From Margaritifera margaritifera (Eukaryota > Mollusca > Bivalvia > Unionida > Margaritiferidae), in NCBI GenBank assembly GCA_029931535.1, contig JAQPZY010001495.1:1338001-1402000 (forward strand): a stretch of DNA of 64,000 bases, read 5' to 3'. The notes under the pieces were generated by a model. That model saw nothing but the letters and a program-made list of their open reading frames with translations, was not told the origin of the DNA and did not search any database. Of this stretch, positions 1 to 11,765 are shown piece by piece; within the stretch, counting starts at the first letter, position 1, and each line of letters begins with the position of its first letter. Position numbers and translations under genes: made by a program.

Positions 1-644
1 CTATTTGATAATTAGCCACGGGATACTATTTCAGTCAGTAATAATACAAAGGAAGGTTGACCCCAAACTATCGCACACATCTATTATTAGCGGATGTAAT
101 TGTGACGGAAACTGAAAATAATCTAGGTAGGAATAACAATTTGAAAAGACGGCATACGTGGAATCCACTTGAATAAACAATTCATGCAGCATATACGAAT
201 TATTAGAAATAAAATAAACGTAATTACATAATGATAAAAGTGATAAGACATTTGCAGCAGATGGCATGTACTGTATCGAGCGCATGTGGTAGACTGAGAA
301 GACTAGGCTTGCAGTTCTGTGTCTTTGTAATTGTTCGTGCTCACCGCCCATTATCTCTCGCAGGAGACGTTTTCTCACTTGTAGACAACTTAATCTATTG
401 CGCATGACTCATGAATTCGTCGCTGGCAATAATAGTCTTTTAGCATTTATCTTGTTAGTTTTGCCGGGAATAGGTATACAGTGCAAACAAGAGAACATTT
501 CGATGAATGTCAGGGCATCTTAACTCATAAATCAATATAACATGTTAATGTTTCTATAGCTGGTTTAAAGTTATAGACAGAGCGACAGATTTATGTAAAA
601 ACAGACGGACGGACAGAAAGAAAGAGAATAGTGCAAAAACTTAC

Positions 645-721
645 CAGATTGTTGTTTTGCCGGAATTAGCACTGACACAAGGAGAAAAAGAACGGAAAGT
701 TTCTTCAATTTTCTGCTGTTT
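645..721 (-). pseudogene. mirror copy of the mini-collagen signal-peptide exon, start codon lost
   Basis: This is the inverted counterpart of the exon at 23743-23823. Both splice sites survive: an acceptor ending CAG just above 721 and a donor G|GTAAGT at 645/644. The translated core still reads as a hydrophobic signal peptide (KKLSVLFLLVSVLIPAKQQS). The initiator ATG is TTG at 708-706, and one codon is missing relative to the intact copy, an in-frame change. The promoter and first exon seen in the right arm have no counterpart here, because block A joins directly to the LINE-derived block at about 1166-1245. The matching collagen exon would lie left of the window. It is probably a dead copy, though an alternative upstream start outside the aligned part cannot be ruled out. 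Confidence 0.8.
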
Positions 722-1882
722 CTGTATGGAAATGAAATTAAGGCTTTGTTTTATATTATTTCTAAGATATTAATACTTTTGGAACGCTTTCATTGTCATT
801 AATCGAGAGGAAGTGCGTTTAAAACTGCATTTCTTCCTGAAACCTAGTCTCATTCAAACATACTCTCATATTACTCCGAAAGATCGACGCCAAGCGAGAG
901 TCTGGTAAAGTCGGTACAAGCATTCACATCTGATTGTCGCTCATTTCTTTTTTCTTTTTTTCTGTGCGAGAATTACACCATTTATACCGTAAAGTCCATT
1001 AGCACATTTTGCGCATAAGCGATAATTGTAAACATATTTACAATGTAATCTACAGGCATTCTTTTAGCGCGAAATGAGCGCCCCTTGCAAATATTCAGTG
1101 AGTTAGTGTCACAGTCTGATAATTTGCAAATTTTCACGCAGAAGCGAAAAGTTGTATTAATTATACATAAGCGATAATTGTAAACATATTTACAATGTAA
1201 TGACAAGGCATTAGAAGGTATTGGTCCAAAAGCGGGAAATGCGTGACTTAAAGAGGTCTAAAAAATTAATATTATATTTTTAAAAAACTAGAAAATAGCA
1301 AACTTAGTAATTTTTACTGGGTGGGGTAATGAGGGGTTATAACCAATTGCGGATGTTCTACCTGGAATTCAAACGTCGTTCACACATTCAGTATTGCTAT
1401 AATAACATGGCTTGACAATATGGCACATAGATTTAGGCTATAGTTTAACATGTCTATAGTTTGACATGTACTATAGACATAAAGGTTTATTTTCTATAAG
1501 TGCTATACTTTTTATATTTAATATATGAAATAAAATTATAGTAACTTTTAGCAAAAATATACCGTATCAATGTATGGTCTTTAAAGTGCATCTGAAGGTA
1601 AAATCGAGTAAAACTGGTTGTAAATTAGACCAAAAGTTTTTTTTTTTTCATCTCATAGCAGTTCTCCTTTATATCTTCAATGATTACCAAAACCTGAGAA
1701 TATTTACGTGAAGGTATGGTCTTCATTTCCTAATTCAATGAATGAATACGAAAATATTACTTTCTTGACATAAATGTCTCTCAGATGTATGTCTGTATGC
1801 ATGTCTGTAATTATGCAGTTTCTGACATACATACATAATTTACAGAAACCTTAAACATAAACCGATTTCTACAAATAGCATA

Positions 1883-2340
1883 TCAATGTGCATGATTTTG
1901 ATATTTTTAAAGAGGTTTGCACTGCCATAAATATTTGCGTCTTAATTTAATCATAGTGCACATGATTGCCGGATAACAATGTCTTAATTATAAGTGGATA
2001 CAGTAATGTCAAGAAAACACGATGTCTTATAGTTGTATATTTTTGACATTCTAACAGAAAGTGTTCAGCTGTTTCTACTTGTCAACATGTGCAGTACCTA
2101 TTGTTAGAACCATGATTTAGGAATAAAGCGTTATAGAAGCTACGGCATTTGGTTCTCAAACAAGGGAAGTATATAAGACTGATACATTCTTTCCAAGGAC
2201 AAGCGATCTAATCTATATTTCAGATTCTTCAAAGTATCAACTTTCTCCCAAACCTTTTCAGAAAAATGCTTGACATGTGCATGCCAAGCGGCATCACTAG
2301 ACAATATAATACCTATCTGATTATGTTAGATTTTACTTTG

Positions 2341-2345
<5 letters not shown>
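1883..2345 (-). pseudogene. CR1/Jockey-type LINE reverse-transcriptase C-terminus, internally deleted
   Basis: Minus-strand translation gives the end of a non-LTR reverse transcriptase, including SSDAAWHAHVKHFSEKVWEK and, after a break, the cysteine/histidine tail VETAEHFLLECQ. It is the inverted partner of 16190-17143 but lacks 482 bp. The junction lies at TCAA (2156-2159), where the right copy has TTGA at both deletion edges (16386-16389 and 16868-16871), so the loss used a 4-bp microhomology. The TGA in front of QVETAEHF is present in both arms, so the LINE was already dead before the inverted duplication. Confidence 0.82.

Positions 2346-2434
<89 letters not shown>
2343..2434. repeat. (TA)n microsatellite
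   Basis: An uninterrupted TA dinucleotide run of about 90 bp. It occupies the same place in the inverted duplication as the TA run at 16111-16188. Confidence 0.97.
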
Positions 2435-2437
<3 letters not shown>

Positions 2438-2985
2438 CATAATACTATTTTGGACATATTCAATACACCCCATTTTTATATATTAATTCTCGAATATATG
2501 TATCTGAAATATATGAAAAAAATTACGTTTTCTAACTGGAATAAAACTCTACCAAGGCAATGTATACAACGTCTAAATCAATGAATTAATGCACAAATGT
2601 TACCCTTATTTACATACATATCTCTCTTATGTATGTATGGATGGATGGATGAATGGATTCATGTTTGCATGGATTGATTGAGGGATGAATATCACTAATT
2701 GCTTCTACAAATTACCGAACAAAAATATTTTATAACGATACTAATGTTTCAATTCTCTAATCTGAATGTTGTGAGATATTCTTCTATGCGATCTGAAATA
2801 TGCAGAAGAATACGGAAATCCGACACTGTAAAATCCCCATTCATACACTGTATATATCGCTTATAGCGGTACATTGTCACCCATTTATTTGTTCCTTCAT
2901 TCATTCATTTATTTATGTGCTTCATTTTTATAATCAGACTAAATGAAGGAACTAATTCCAAAATGTTAGCCTTATTTACATTTCT

Positions 2986-3062
2986 GTTGTATGTATGTAT
3001 GTATGTATGTATGTATGTATGTATGTATGTATGTATGTATGTATGTATGTATGTATGTATGT
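2986..3062. repeat. (GTAT)n microsatellite
   Basis: A tetranucleotide run of about 75 bp, mirrored by the ATAC run at 15447-15520 in the right arm. It produces spurious tyrosine-valine-cysteine-methionine reading frames. Confidence 0.97.
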
Positions 3063-3496
3063 TATTTTCCATTTTTAATAATAATAATAATGGTACTCAA
3101 AGGTGGAATATTTCCTATCCCCAATCTGCTACTTGGTGAGGAAGGAGGTGTGAAACCCAAGAAGCTAAGCTGCTGCAGGTAACCCCAAACGCTATCCCGG
3201 GAGCAAAAAGGGTTGAATCCCAGAAAGATATTCTACTGCAACGGTACCTAACCATCCATTCTTGTAAAAACCGTTGAAAAGTCCGTGATGTGCAAGATGG
3301 CCTAGGTACTAATTCTTGTCTAAACGTGCTCACCATTGGTCATTTCGTAGAGAATTTTGTTTTATAGTAACGAATAACCCCGTGCTCGAATTATACAAAA
3401 ATACAGTTCCACTTTATTTTTTATTACTTTTTTTTTATATCTCATTCTGTTTGTGATTTATTTGTGATTCATTTTATTTCTTTTTATTTCTTTTTT

Positions 3497-3536
3497 CAAA
3501 GGCCTCTTAGCCTCTTGTTGAGCTAAGAGGCCTTTG
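3497..3536 (-). other. 3'-terminal stem-loop of the LINE
   Basis: CAAAGGCCTCTTAG (3497-3510) pairs perfectly with CTAAGAGGCCTTTG (3523-3536) around a 12-base loop, about 22 bases before the element's A-rich 3' end. Stem-loops at this place are used by several LINE families for template recognition by the reverse transcriptase. That role is inferred here. Confidence 0.75.
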
Positions 3537-3882
3537 AGGTCTCCCCCTTTTGTACCGAAAAATTTGAAAGTATTTTATATATGTGTGTTTCCCCCAAAGG
3601 TCTGTTGTTGTGGGGTTTCAATAAAAATAGAATTTTGAAATTTTTTTTTATTTTTATTGTTTTGGATTAGGATTCCTCTTATTATTGCTTTTTAGATGGG
3701 GCGTACTTGTTTAGGTTCCCGTCTCCAGGTTCCCATTCGTTCCGCCCCTTGGCCAAAAGAAATGTACACCATGGCTTGTACTCCCCTCCTCAGGCATTAC
3801 CGTTGCGGCTGGTTTCCTTGACATCTTATATACGGTAGTAACAGTGATCCTTGCCAGGGATCTGACTAAGTGGAGTGTATGC

Positions 3883-3944
<62 letters not shown>

Positions 3945-5205
3945 TTGTCGTCTGCTATAATCTCTGTATTCTTCTTTGGACTGGCAGTGATTGTTCAAAT
4001 CTTGTTCTAGTTTTTATTTAATTTATGCAAGAGAAATAGGAAAAAAACAAGAAAAAAACAAGCCAAAATATATGTTTAAAGAAAACTCTGTAATGAGATT
4101 ATATAATAGAGACTGGTGGTGCATCATTTCTAGTTGGTGACCGAGCATTGGATGGGCGCCACCCTGGCAATCGCGACCCCTAGTGGGTGTGATACTCCCA
4201 ACCCTCTCTGTCCCAGGAAATATACTCTGTGCTCCCCCTGTCTCTGTATATCTAATGGTCTCAATGCCATTTTGAATTTTGTTGTCACCTTTTCTACGAA
4301 AGGATACAATTATAATCAGTAATATCAGAGAAAAAAAAAAAAAAGAGAAATGGACAGCTTGTTTTATTGTGTTTGTGTGTATGTTGTTTATGTTGGTCGG
4401 GAAGAAGAACTCGTAGTTGTTTCGTGATGTTGATTTTGTTATGCCTCATTTTTCAGATGCTCTGATATGACCCGTACTACTACGCGTTAGCCATGTAGCA
4501 TTGGCATCACTCGTCCTCATATCATACTGGTTTCAGGCAGACAAGAACACTGTTGGTTATTTATTGTTTGAGTTCATGCTATACATACTATATTTATGTT
4601 CCATGTTATGATTGATTTGCTTTAAAACATTTTCCGATAATATTTGTAATATATGCAATTACGTCCTAATATAGTTTATTTTCTTTGATATTATTTGTTT
4701 ATAGGATATTGTCTTCATGGCACACTCCATTTTGCTCTAATATTTTGTTTACTAATATGTTCCTATCTACTTCAGTTTCTTTGCAGTGTAATACTGCATG
4801 TTTTTTTTGTTTGTTGTATATATAATTATATTGTAAAGTGGGCATAGCGATATAGAGTTAGTTAAATGTCTACTAAAGGCAAAGTCTCCTCTTACCCATA
4901 CATCATGAATATATTTATATATATAACTTTGTTTTTTGTTAGATCTAATTTTTCCCCACTTTTTCCACACTATTTCCCATTGTACTCCTGGGGTATTTAT
5001 TTCTACTTTAAAGTGATTTTTTGTGTTAATCTCCTGCATTATAATTTCATATGTTAGTTTATCTTTTTCCTCTGTCCATATTCTATTGATGTTTCTATAT
5101 CTCATGAGTATATTTTTTGTTGAACTCAATTTCCCTGGAGGTTATATTAGTTTGCTTAATTTATTCTTTCTATAACTTTCAGGCATATTACTGATTACGT
5201 ATCCG

Positions 5206-5276
<71 letters not shown>

Positions 5277-5279
5277 TCC

Positions 5280-6960
5280 CACACAAAGTGTTTTGTTGCA
5301 TTACAATTTTTTATTCTATTTATAATATATGCTATCTTCTTATATCTAAAAGATGGGATACCCAGCCCTCCTTCTGTCTTCGTTTTGTACAAGTGTTTTC
5401 TTGGAAGAAGGTGCATTACCCGTCCCCATATGAAGTGGATTATTTTATTTCTCTATAATATTTAGCCATGTATCTCTAAAATCTATTGTTTGCATTATAT
5501 ACCATAAATTGCTATATAAGTATGTATGGGCTATCTGTGCCCTTTCCATCAAATTTAGAGGCGAACATGACCGTATTTCTATCTGAGTTTGGATTTTATC
5601 TATTAAGTGCTTATAATTTGCCTCTGCTGCATTATTTCCAAAAATTATCAATAAGGCCTTAACTTGTTGTTTGATTAGCTCCTGTGGTAGTCCCGAATGA
5701 TTTCCACGCCAATTACCTATTAATAATATATCCGTTTTGGCGTGGTTGATTCGGGAGCCTGAGGCCTTCCCAAAATCACAAATTTCCTTCTCCAAATGTT
5801 TAAAGGAGAACCCGTCTTATATGAAATTTGTGCAGTCATCTGCATGTTAGAGCATCTTTAATTCATTTTCTAAATTTGGTATTTTGATTCCTTGTATATT
5901 TTTGTTGTTGTTTATTTTTGTGCATCCCCGATCTTTCAATTTTGAAGGTCTTAGTTTTTGCTCCATTTATTTGAACTCCAGATGTTATATTGTTATATAA
6001 TATTTTTACACATGTACAAAAGATGGGTCCAAAACAATATTTTCTTAGTATGTTCTCTATATAACTTTGTTCTATACGATCAAAAGCTTTTTCTTAGTCG
6101 TATAGAATCGTCACTCCTTTATCTCCTTTATTTTCTAAATAACTGTTTGTATGGTTAGTTGATTATTTGTAATACTTCTACCCCCCTCCACACAACTTTG
6201 GTTTATAGTGATTAATTTCCCCATACATGTTTTTAATATGTTAGCTAGGATTTTACTAAGTAATTTATAATCAGTGTTTAGTAGTGAAATTGGTCTCCAA
6301 TTTTTAAGTTCCTGTGTATCCTCTTTTCCCTTTATATATTAATGTGATGATCCCTTCCTTCCTTCATTTTGCCCTGCATTTCTTTATTTATCAATATATT
6401 GTTAAATACAAATTCTAAGATCGGGATTAGTTGAAGTTGAAATTTTTTTATAAAAGTCAGCGGTTAATCCGTTTGACCCTGGAGATTTACCTTAATTAAG
6501 TTGTATTATTGCTATTTTGATTTCCTCTGCTGTTATGGAATTTTCACACTTATTTCTAGAGTCTTTATTAATTTGTATAAAAGTAACATTTTTACAATCA
6601 CTGTTTATTTTATCATAAGATATATTTTGTGTAGTGTATACTTCTTTATAGTATTCATGGATTTCTTGTATTATTTCAGTGCGTTCAGTCAGGATTATGT
6701 TATTTTTCTTTAGAGAGTCCATAGTTCTCTCTTCTCCTCTCCTTATCTCTTCCCTTCTGTATATTCCTTGTGCTCTTATATACATGTTATCAACTTTCCC
6801 TGGCCTTACTTTAGTTCCCTCTTTTATATAGTTTTGCACCTTATTATACTGATCCTTAGCTTTAACTTTTTCCTCCTCACTCACTTCATTGCTATTACAT
6901 GTGTCGTTATATCTTGTGCGATCCCTCTTATTTTGGCTTGTTTTACAGTACTGTATTTTT
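5280..6960 (-). pseudogene. reverse-transcriptase domain of the L1/Tx1-like LINE
   Basis: Read on the minus strand, the fragments run in the order expected for an L1-type RT: a helical linker with EEVKAKDQYNKVQNYIKEG-like composition, KSPGSNGLTADFYKK (fingers), NWRPISLLNTDYKLLSKILA, a HADD box in place of YADD, then FGKASGSRINHAKTDIL and the thumb-like KTKTEGGLGIPSFRYKKIAY. Many TAA/TAG/TGA codons and frame changes interrupt it. The C-terminal part is replaced by a TA microsatellite at about 5209-5274. The catalytic Tyr is changed to His (or mutated with the copy), and the element is clearly dead. Confidence 0.78.
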
Positions 6961-7139
6961 TTTAATCGATTCTTTTAATTCTTCCCATGATTTAAAAATA
7001 TTCCTTGTTCCTTCCAATAAGAAGTTGTGTAAAAATTTTATTATTATTTCTGTGCAGTCATCTTCCAATAAAATCGAATTGTTTAATTTCCAATATCCTT
7101 GGCACCCATTTTTTCTTGTTTTTTGTTGTTATAGTAAGT

Positions 7140-7871
7140 ATGACTGGTTTGTGATCCGATATATTATTTCTTTTGATTTCACGTATTTTAACTGTGTTCA
7201 TCTCTCTTTTTGACACATAGAATTTATCTAAACGACTTCCTTGTCAATTTTGATATTCATAACTGTATTCTATCTGATCCTGATTTCGAGTTCTCCATAT
7301 ATCTACTATATTATTTGTATTAATACAATTTCTCATTATCTCTTCTCTTTTCGTGTCCTTATCGTTCTTGTTGATACCCCCACTTCTATCTATATTTTCA
7401 GTCACCCAGTTCAAATCTCCTCCTATTATAAAACTTTCCATGGAGAAATTTTGTATATATTCAGTAAGGTCTTCGATAAAATGTATTGCTTTTATATTTA
7501 TATTATGAGGTGTTGCCACATACAGATTTAGTATGTGCCAGCCATTTTTTAAAATATGGGTTAACCTCCCATTACATTTCCCATCAGTTGCGATATTGTC
7601 CCAATTGTAATGAGATGTTTTTTAAAACTGTCGCCACCCAGGCTCTAACCTCATTATTACTATTATTAAATATTACTATCGTGTTGAGTTTTTCCTCAAT
7701 GTCCCTCTTTAGTTTATTATCTATATTGTGAGTTTCCTGTATTTGTATGATGTCATATGAATTAGATATTTCGTTTACTTGATTTATTTTGTCTTTTATT
7801 CCATTTATGTTTATGGATATAACACGGAGGTTTTGTCTCTCCATGATACCATAAACATGTATAGTTACCAC
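7140..7871 (-). pseudogene. AP-like endonuclease domain of the L1/Tx1-like LINE
   Basis: The minus strand starts with RVISININGIKDKINQ and IIQIQETHN, the N-terminal boxes of APE-type LINE endonucleases, followed by FIIGGDLNWVTENIDRSGG (the GDFN box) and, after a stop, SRLDKFYVSKR and ISDHKPVILTI (the SDH catalytic box). Order and spacing fit an endonuclease at the N-terminus of LINE ORF2. At least one stop separates the QETH and GGDLN parts and another precedes the SRLD part. I did not recognise an ORF1 in 7872-8247, so the element may be 5'-truncated or may lack ORF1. Confidence 0.78.
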
Positions 7872-8354
7872 TCTTATTTCTTGTTTTGAGTATTCTTTTA
7901 TTCATTGGGTTATGTTTAAACTGATTTCATTTTGGTCTTTTTCAGCCTTTTCTGTTTGATCTACACTGTTTCCTGAATCACATTCTGACAGTTTTGCTGT
8001 TTCTCTGCTTTTATTCTTTAACCTGTATTCTGCTAATGTAATCCTCTTTTTGTTTCTGCCTGACATCTATCTTCTCGGCAGGGAGGAAGATCTCCCTGCT
8101 CATGATGATCTTTGTTTTTGGATCATCCATTCCAGTTCCTCCTTTGACGGCCATTCTGCCGAAAGAGTATTTTGTCTCTTCCTTTTCTGAAACGCCTTTG
8201 GAGTTGAGGTGGTTGGGAGTGACCCATCCATAACCTGGCTAAACTCCTCATTTGGATTTACTCGTGTCATTCTTGGATTTGCTGGAACGTTAGATTCGGT
8301 ATGCCAGATTTACATACTTTGTATGTATTGTATTACAAGGACGAGGTATGTATG

Positions 8355-8440
8355 TTTATATATCGCTTCCAGAAGTACATTGTCATTCATTCATTCGTTC
8401 CTTTATTCATTCACTCATTTAACCGTTTAAATCAGTCATC
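8355..8440. repeat. dispersed (ATTC)n-tailed repeat unit
   Basis: The unit runs from a TATATCGCTT core through a GTACATTGTCATTC segment into ATTC-rich sequence. Related copies lie at about 2855-2925 and 14455-14515 on the plus strand, and at about 14815-14880 and 15640-15700 on the minus strand. Some of these are mirror partners in the inverted duplication. The copy at 14455 is an extra one in the right arm only. The class of repeat is unknown. Confidence 0.6.
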
Positions 8441-8689
8441 TCCTGTAAAAAATAAAGTAATTGAGGTAGACATTATTCATTTTGCAAAAACACTATTGAT
8501 TATGAGTTTTGCTGAATAATAAAAATTTAATTTTTGGTACTGTTTGTTGTTGTTGTTGCTCATCGATTGACATTAATATGATATATGATGGCGCTGTTGC
8601 GGTATGATAAAGGAACACTATTTGAGTATACAGTAAGGTATAGACTATACCATGGTAGCAAATACAAATGTATGTATGTATGTACGGCC

Positions 8690-9490
8690 CTACTAAACAC
8701 TGCTAAGCCTGACAAAGTCTGACAAAGCCACACAAAACCTGACAAAGCCACATAAAGAATGACAAAGCCACACAAAACCTGACAGAGTCATGCAAAGTCG
8801 TAATAGAATAGAATAGTGTATTTATATTGTAAATGATACTGACAAATAAATTAACCAAACCGAAAGACTAGTTTTCAACATAATTAAATGACCGAAAATT
8901 GGGAGACAAAGATCGAATTCGAACAATGATAAAGTCATAACAAAGTCTGACAAAATCATATTTGAAATGTTTGTTATTACTTTATAAACTGTAAGCTTGA
9001 CTGATTACCGAAAGAAAATGCAATTTTTCAATATATGTCCTAATGATTTATAAATTTTTTGCCGGCAACTCTAGATAATATCATCTGTCTATATTCGACA
9101 AAACATAACAAAGGCACACAACGCCTGACAAAGTCATACAAAGTCATATTAGAAAGGTGTATTTATGTTGCAATATTAGTTTGATGAACATATGCCCTCT
9201 TAATTGACCGCGAATTGGGAGATACATTCCGAATTTGGATAACAACAAAGTCAGACAAAATCGTACTTGAAATGTTTCTTATTATTATTATTTCAAAATG
9301 TGTTAATTGGATAAACTATGGAAAGAAAATGTTAATTTTCAATGTATATCCTAATGAGTTATCAAATATTTGTAAACAAACTCTAAAAATCGGTCGATAT
9401 TTGACAAAGTCACACAAAGCCTGACAAAACCACACAAAGCCTGACAAAGCCGGACAAAGGCACACAAAGCCACACAAGGCCAGACAAAAT
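8690..9490 (+). repeat. ACAAAG-type minisatellite plus a tandem 350-bp duplication
   Basis: Degenerate decamers such as TGACAAAGCC and ACACAAAGCC recur at 8697-8800, 9105-9150 and 9400-9500. Around them, a segment of about 350 bp is duplicated in direct orientation (about 8797-9130 and 9145-9490), recognisable by GTGTATTTAT, GAATTGGGAGA and TTGAAATGTTT blocks. A third partial copy of its start lies at about 10947-11005. The decamer core is the complement of the TCTTTGTGTG-type repeats at 13540-13880 in the other arm. Confidence 0.75.
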
Positions 9491-9639
9491 AATGCAAAGT
9501 CGTCATACAAAGTACTGTTATCATTCCTAACTTGAACAATAATGGATACCGTTATCCTTTTAATTAACAAATATTTGCTGAGAATTATTATATACCGGTA
9601 TGTTCTGTGAAGACCGATTACATGTACACAATTCACTGC

Positions 9640-10640
9640 GTTTTTCAGGATAATGCAAAATTGGCTTTAGTGATGTGAATTTATTAATAAAGACCAAAAT
9701 TGCTCTATCGGCTTTTATTTCTAAGGTTTAAACAGGTTCCTGGCTTTGTAGACGTAAATCTTCAAACAGCATTCAGTCCGTTATGATCAAAGGATCGCCT
9801 GAACAACAGGTGGTTGAGAAAGAAACGAAAAAACAAGGATCTGTTACGTTTAAAGAAAACCACCGAAAAAAATTAATTACGCATGTACATATGTTGAGAT
9901 TACAATTTCTTTAAAGTGAAATGCATAAACAAAAACCGATTTTCAATAGTCTACCAGTAGCTTACAACATTTCAAATTTTAATCTCTGTTATTTGCATAT
10001 TTGAGGAATTATGTGAAAGTCTTGTAAATATGTGTAGTTTGAGTGCTTCATAAACAGTGTTTTATAAGTACACGTACCAATACCATATATTACATCCCTT
10101 TCATATCAGATCTAAACTATATAAATGGTAATAAACTATACTAGACGTTCATGATTTCAAATTTAAGCCAAGTTAACATTCGTATTCACTCAGCCACATT
10201 TTCATTTATTATTGTATCATCTGACTGTATTGATATTTACATGAAATAAAAATAGTTTTTAAAAAGAAATAATTATGATGTTTAAATTTTTTTTTTATTT
10301 AAAGACCTTTAAATAAATAATATTGCAAAGGTGCAGTTGGTCTTTTGATATCTGACATCATTAATTGAAGTAGAGTAGATATAACACAGACACTTAATTG
10401 AGGCCTTAATTGCGTCTGACAGCACCGGGAGTAAAATTTAACACCTGTATACCTTTGGAATACTACCCAATTAAAAGCGTGCAACATGCCAATTGATCCC
10501 TATTTATACTAGAGGACAAGTAGATATTGGTATACCAGTCAAAAAGGTTACTACGTGTTATCTTCATTTGATATCAGTTACATCTCTCTAAACTGTTTTT
10601 ATTGTTTATATTTAACAAACATCTTATTTAAGTTTAAGTT
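9640..10640. other. no recognisable feature
   Basis: AT-rich sequence inside the spacer of the inverted duplication. I see no reading frame, terminal repeat or tandem array I can support. Confidence 0.5.
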
Positions 10641-10645
10641 ACAAA

Positions 10646-10876
10646 ATGCCTAGTGCTTTTGCTGGAAAAAGACAAAAGACGGACTGGCCTTGCGCTGAAT
10701 GTGGACTTAATTGTAGTGTTGGTTCCTTTGCAAGTGATAAGTGTAAGTATTGGATGCACGCAAAGTGTGATGGGTTGACATCTGATGATTTAAAAACTAT
10801 TTCTGGACAATACCCTTATGAGTGTCGTGTGTACATTTGTATAGCCGATGGTGGAGTGTACAACTATTATTATTAA
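10646..10876 (+). CDS. PHD-finger ORF, probably transposon-derived
   Basis: The 76-residue reading frame starts with ATG after an AT-rich leader and contains a PHD-like zinc finger at about residues 15-57. The ligand pattern is C-AE-C, a further C at 23, then C-KYWM-H-AK-C and a final C-x3-C pair (Cys55 and Cys59). Tryptophan before the histidine and GL after the final knuckle cysteine are typical PHD positions. In animals, stand-alone PHD fingers of this kind often sit at the front of mobile-element proteins, and here it lies in repeat-rich spacer DNA near a Mutator-like remnant. The frame ends in a tyrosine-rich, TTA-repeat-like tail, so the original C-terminus may be lost. No partner exon was found. 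Confidence 0.5.
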   Translation: MPSAFAGKRQKTDWPCAECGLNCSVGSFASDKCKYWMHAKCDGLTSDDLKTISGQYPYECRVYICIADGGVYNYYY

Positions 10877-11635
10877 CGATGTGTTGTAAAATCTTCCTGC
10901 AGTTTCTGAACTGAACGAAATATAGTATTCATTATGTATACAAATGCAAAGTCATATTAGAAAGGTGTATTTATGTTACAATATGAGTTTGATGAATAAA
11001 TCAACCAAATACTGAGGAAAATGTCAGAATATACTTAGCGGTAAGGAAACATATGTTATCACTTTCAGCCATTATATGAATACACAAAATAAGGCAGCAA
11101 ACTATTTAACATTATTGACACAAAATTCTTGAAAGCCTGAAACCTATGAATTGATCAGTTCGGCTTACAGTTAACTCGTCCTCCGGCCTAAAAATTGGCT
11201 AACTCGTCTCTGGGCCCAACCACTTACCATATAACCAACACGTGCATTAAGTTAGTAGAATGTATTTACATTCAAGAATATCAATAACTTTAAAACTCTG
11301 CGTTGGAACAAAATGTATCTCCCATATTCGTTTCATCCCATCGTCGGCGATTACTTCTTTTATGAGGGGTGGGGATGGGGGTTATTGTGATGCAAATGTA
11401 AATTAATTTTTAGTATTTTGTAGTTTGTTGTCCAACTAATTATCTGCAAAATATTGATTTAATGTTGTTCTTTAACATATTACATTTATCCTGTCAATTA
11501 ATGTTATAATTAGTCATCTTTATTGACTTTAAAAGATATGCAGCAAAAGAATGATATTTTTTTAGTAGGTGTTATGTCGCCATTCGATTTAAGGTCGTTA
11601 ATAACAAACAATTAAAGGCGCGAGACACGATTATT

Positions 11636-11765
11636 ATCGCGTTGTTTCTTTGGCTACGGGTCGTTTCGGCCCCAATACGTTTCGTCCCCGAGACATATAA
11701 CCCCTGGTCATTTCGCCCCTACACGTTTCGACCTCTTTTTGTGGAAAGAGACTTTGCACCTGTTG
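11636..11765 (+). repeat. Mutator-like terminal sequence (CGTTTCGGCCCC units)
   Basis: Several short units of the form GTTTCGGCCCC, GTTTCGTCCCC and ATTTCGCCCC repeat in this GC-rich patch. The same units form the inverted ends of the element at 59115-60206, which has a 10-bp target duplication. The patch therefore looks like one end of a related element, and a Mutator-like transposase remnant starts about 500 bp downstream. I did not find the opposite end. Confidence 0.6.

Larger units (their letters stand above)
3475..8247 (-). mobile_element. L1/Tx1-like LINE inserted in the left arm
   Basis: The right arm gives the empty site: its sequence near 14960-15010 is continuous where the left arm is interrupted from 3475 to 8247. 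The element reads on the minus strand, with its 5' end near 8247 and its 3' end near 3475 in an A-rich GAAATAAA-like tail preceded by a 14-bp hairpin. TCATTT occurs at both edges (3469-3474 and 8248-8253), a short candidate target-site duplication. The minus strand encodes an endonuclease, then a reverse transcriptase, both full of stops and frameshifts. Motifs such as NWRPISLLNTDYKLLSKILA and the QETH endonuclease box point to the L1/Tx1 group. TA runs at 3885-3941 and 5209-5274 lie inside it. The stretch 3540-4770 appears to be 3' untranslated sequence. Confidence 0.85.
1..8770. repeat. left arm of a large inverted duplication
   Basis: Read in reverse complement, this arm matches the right arm (about 13860-24443) in at least five collinear blocks. 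Position 1 corresponds to 24443, so the duplication probably continues to the left of the window. Matching blocks are visibly similar but carry many substitutions and indels, so the duplication is old. Differences specific to this arm are a LINE insertion at 3475-8247, a 482-bp deletion near 2156-2159, loss of everything equivalent to right-arm 17.8-23.3 kb, and a local duplication of about 60 bp near 1015-1045 and 1166-1205. Boundaries are by eye. Confidence 0.88.

Noticed and set aside
2915..3182. Reading frames of repeated Met-Tyr-Val-Cys or Tyr-Ile
   Set aside because: They are translations of GTAT or TA microsatellites (also at 5195, 14362, 15271, 15975, 16069 and 53089) with no other protein character.
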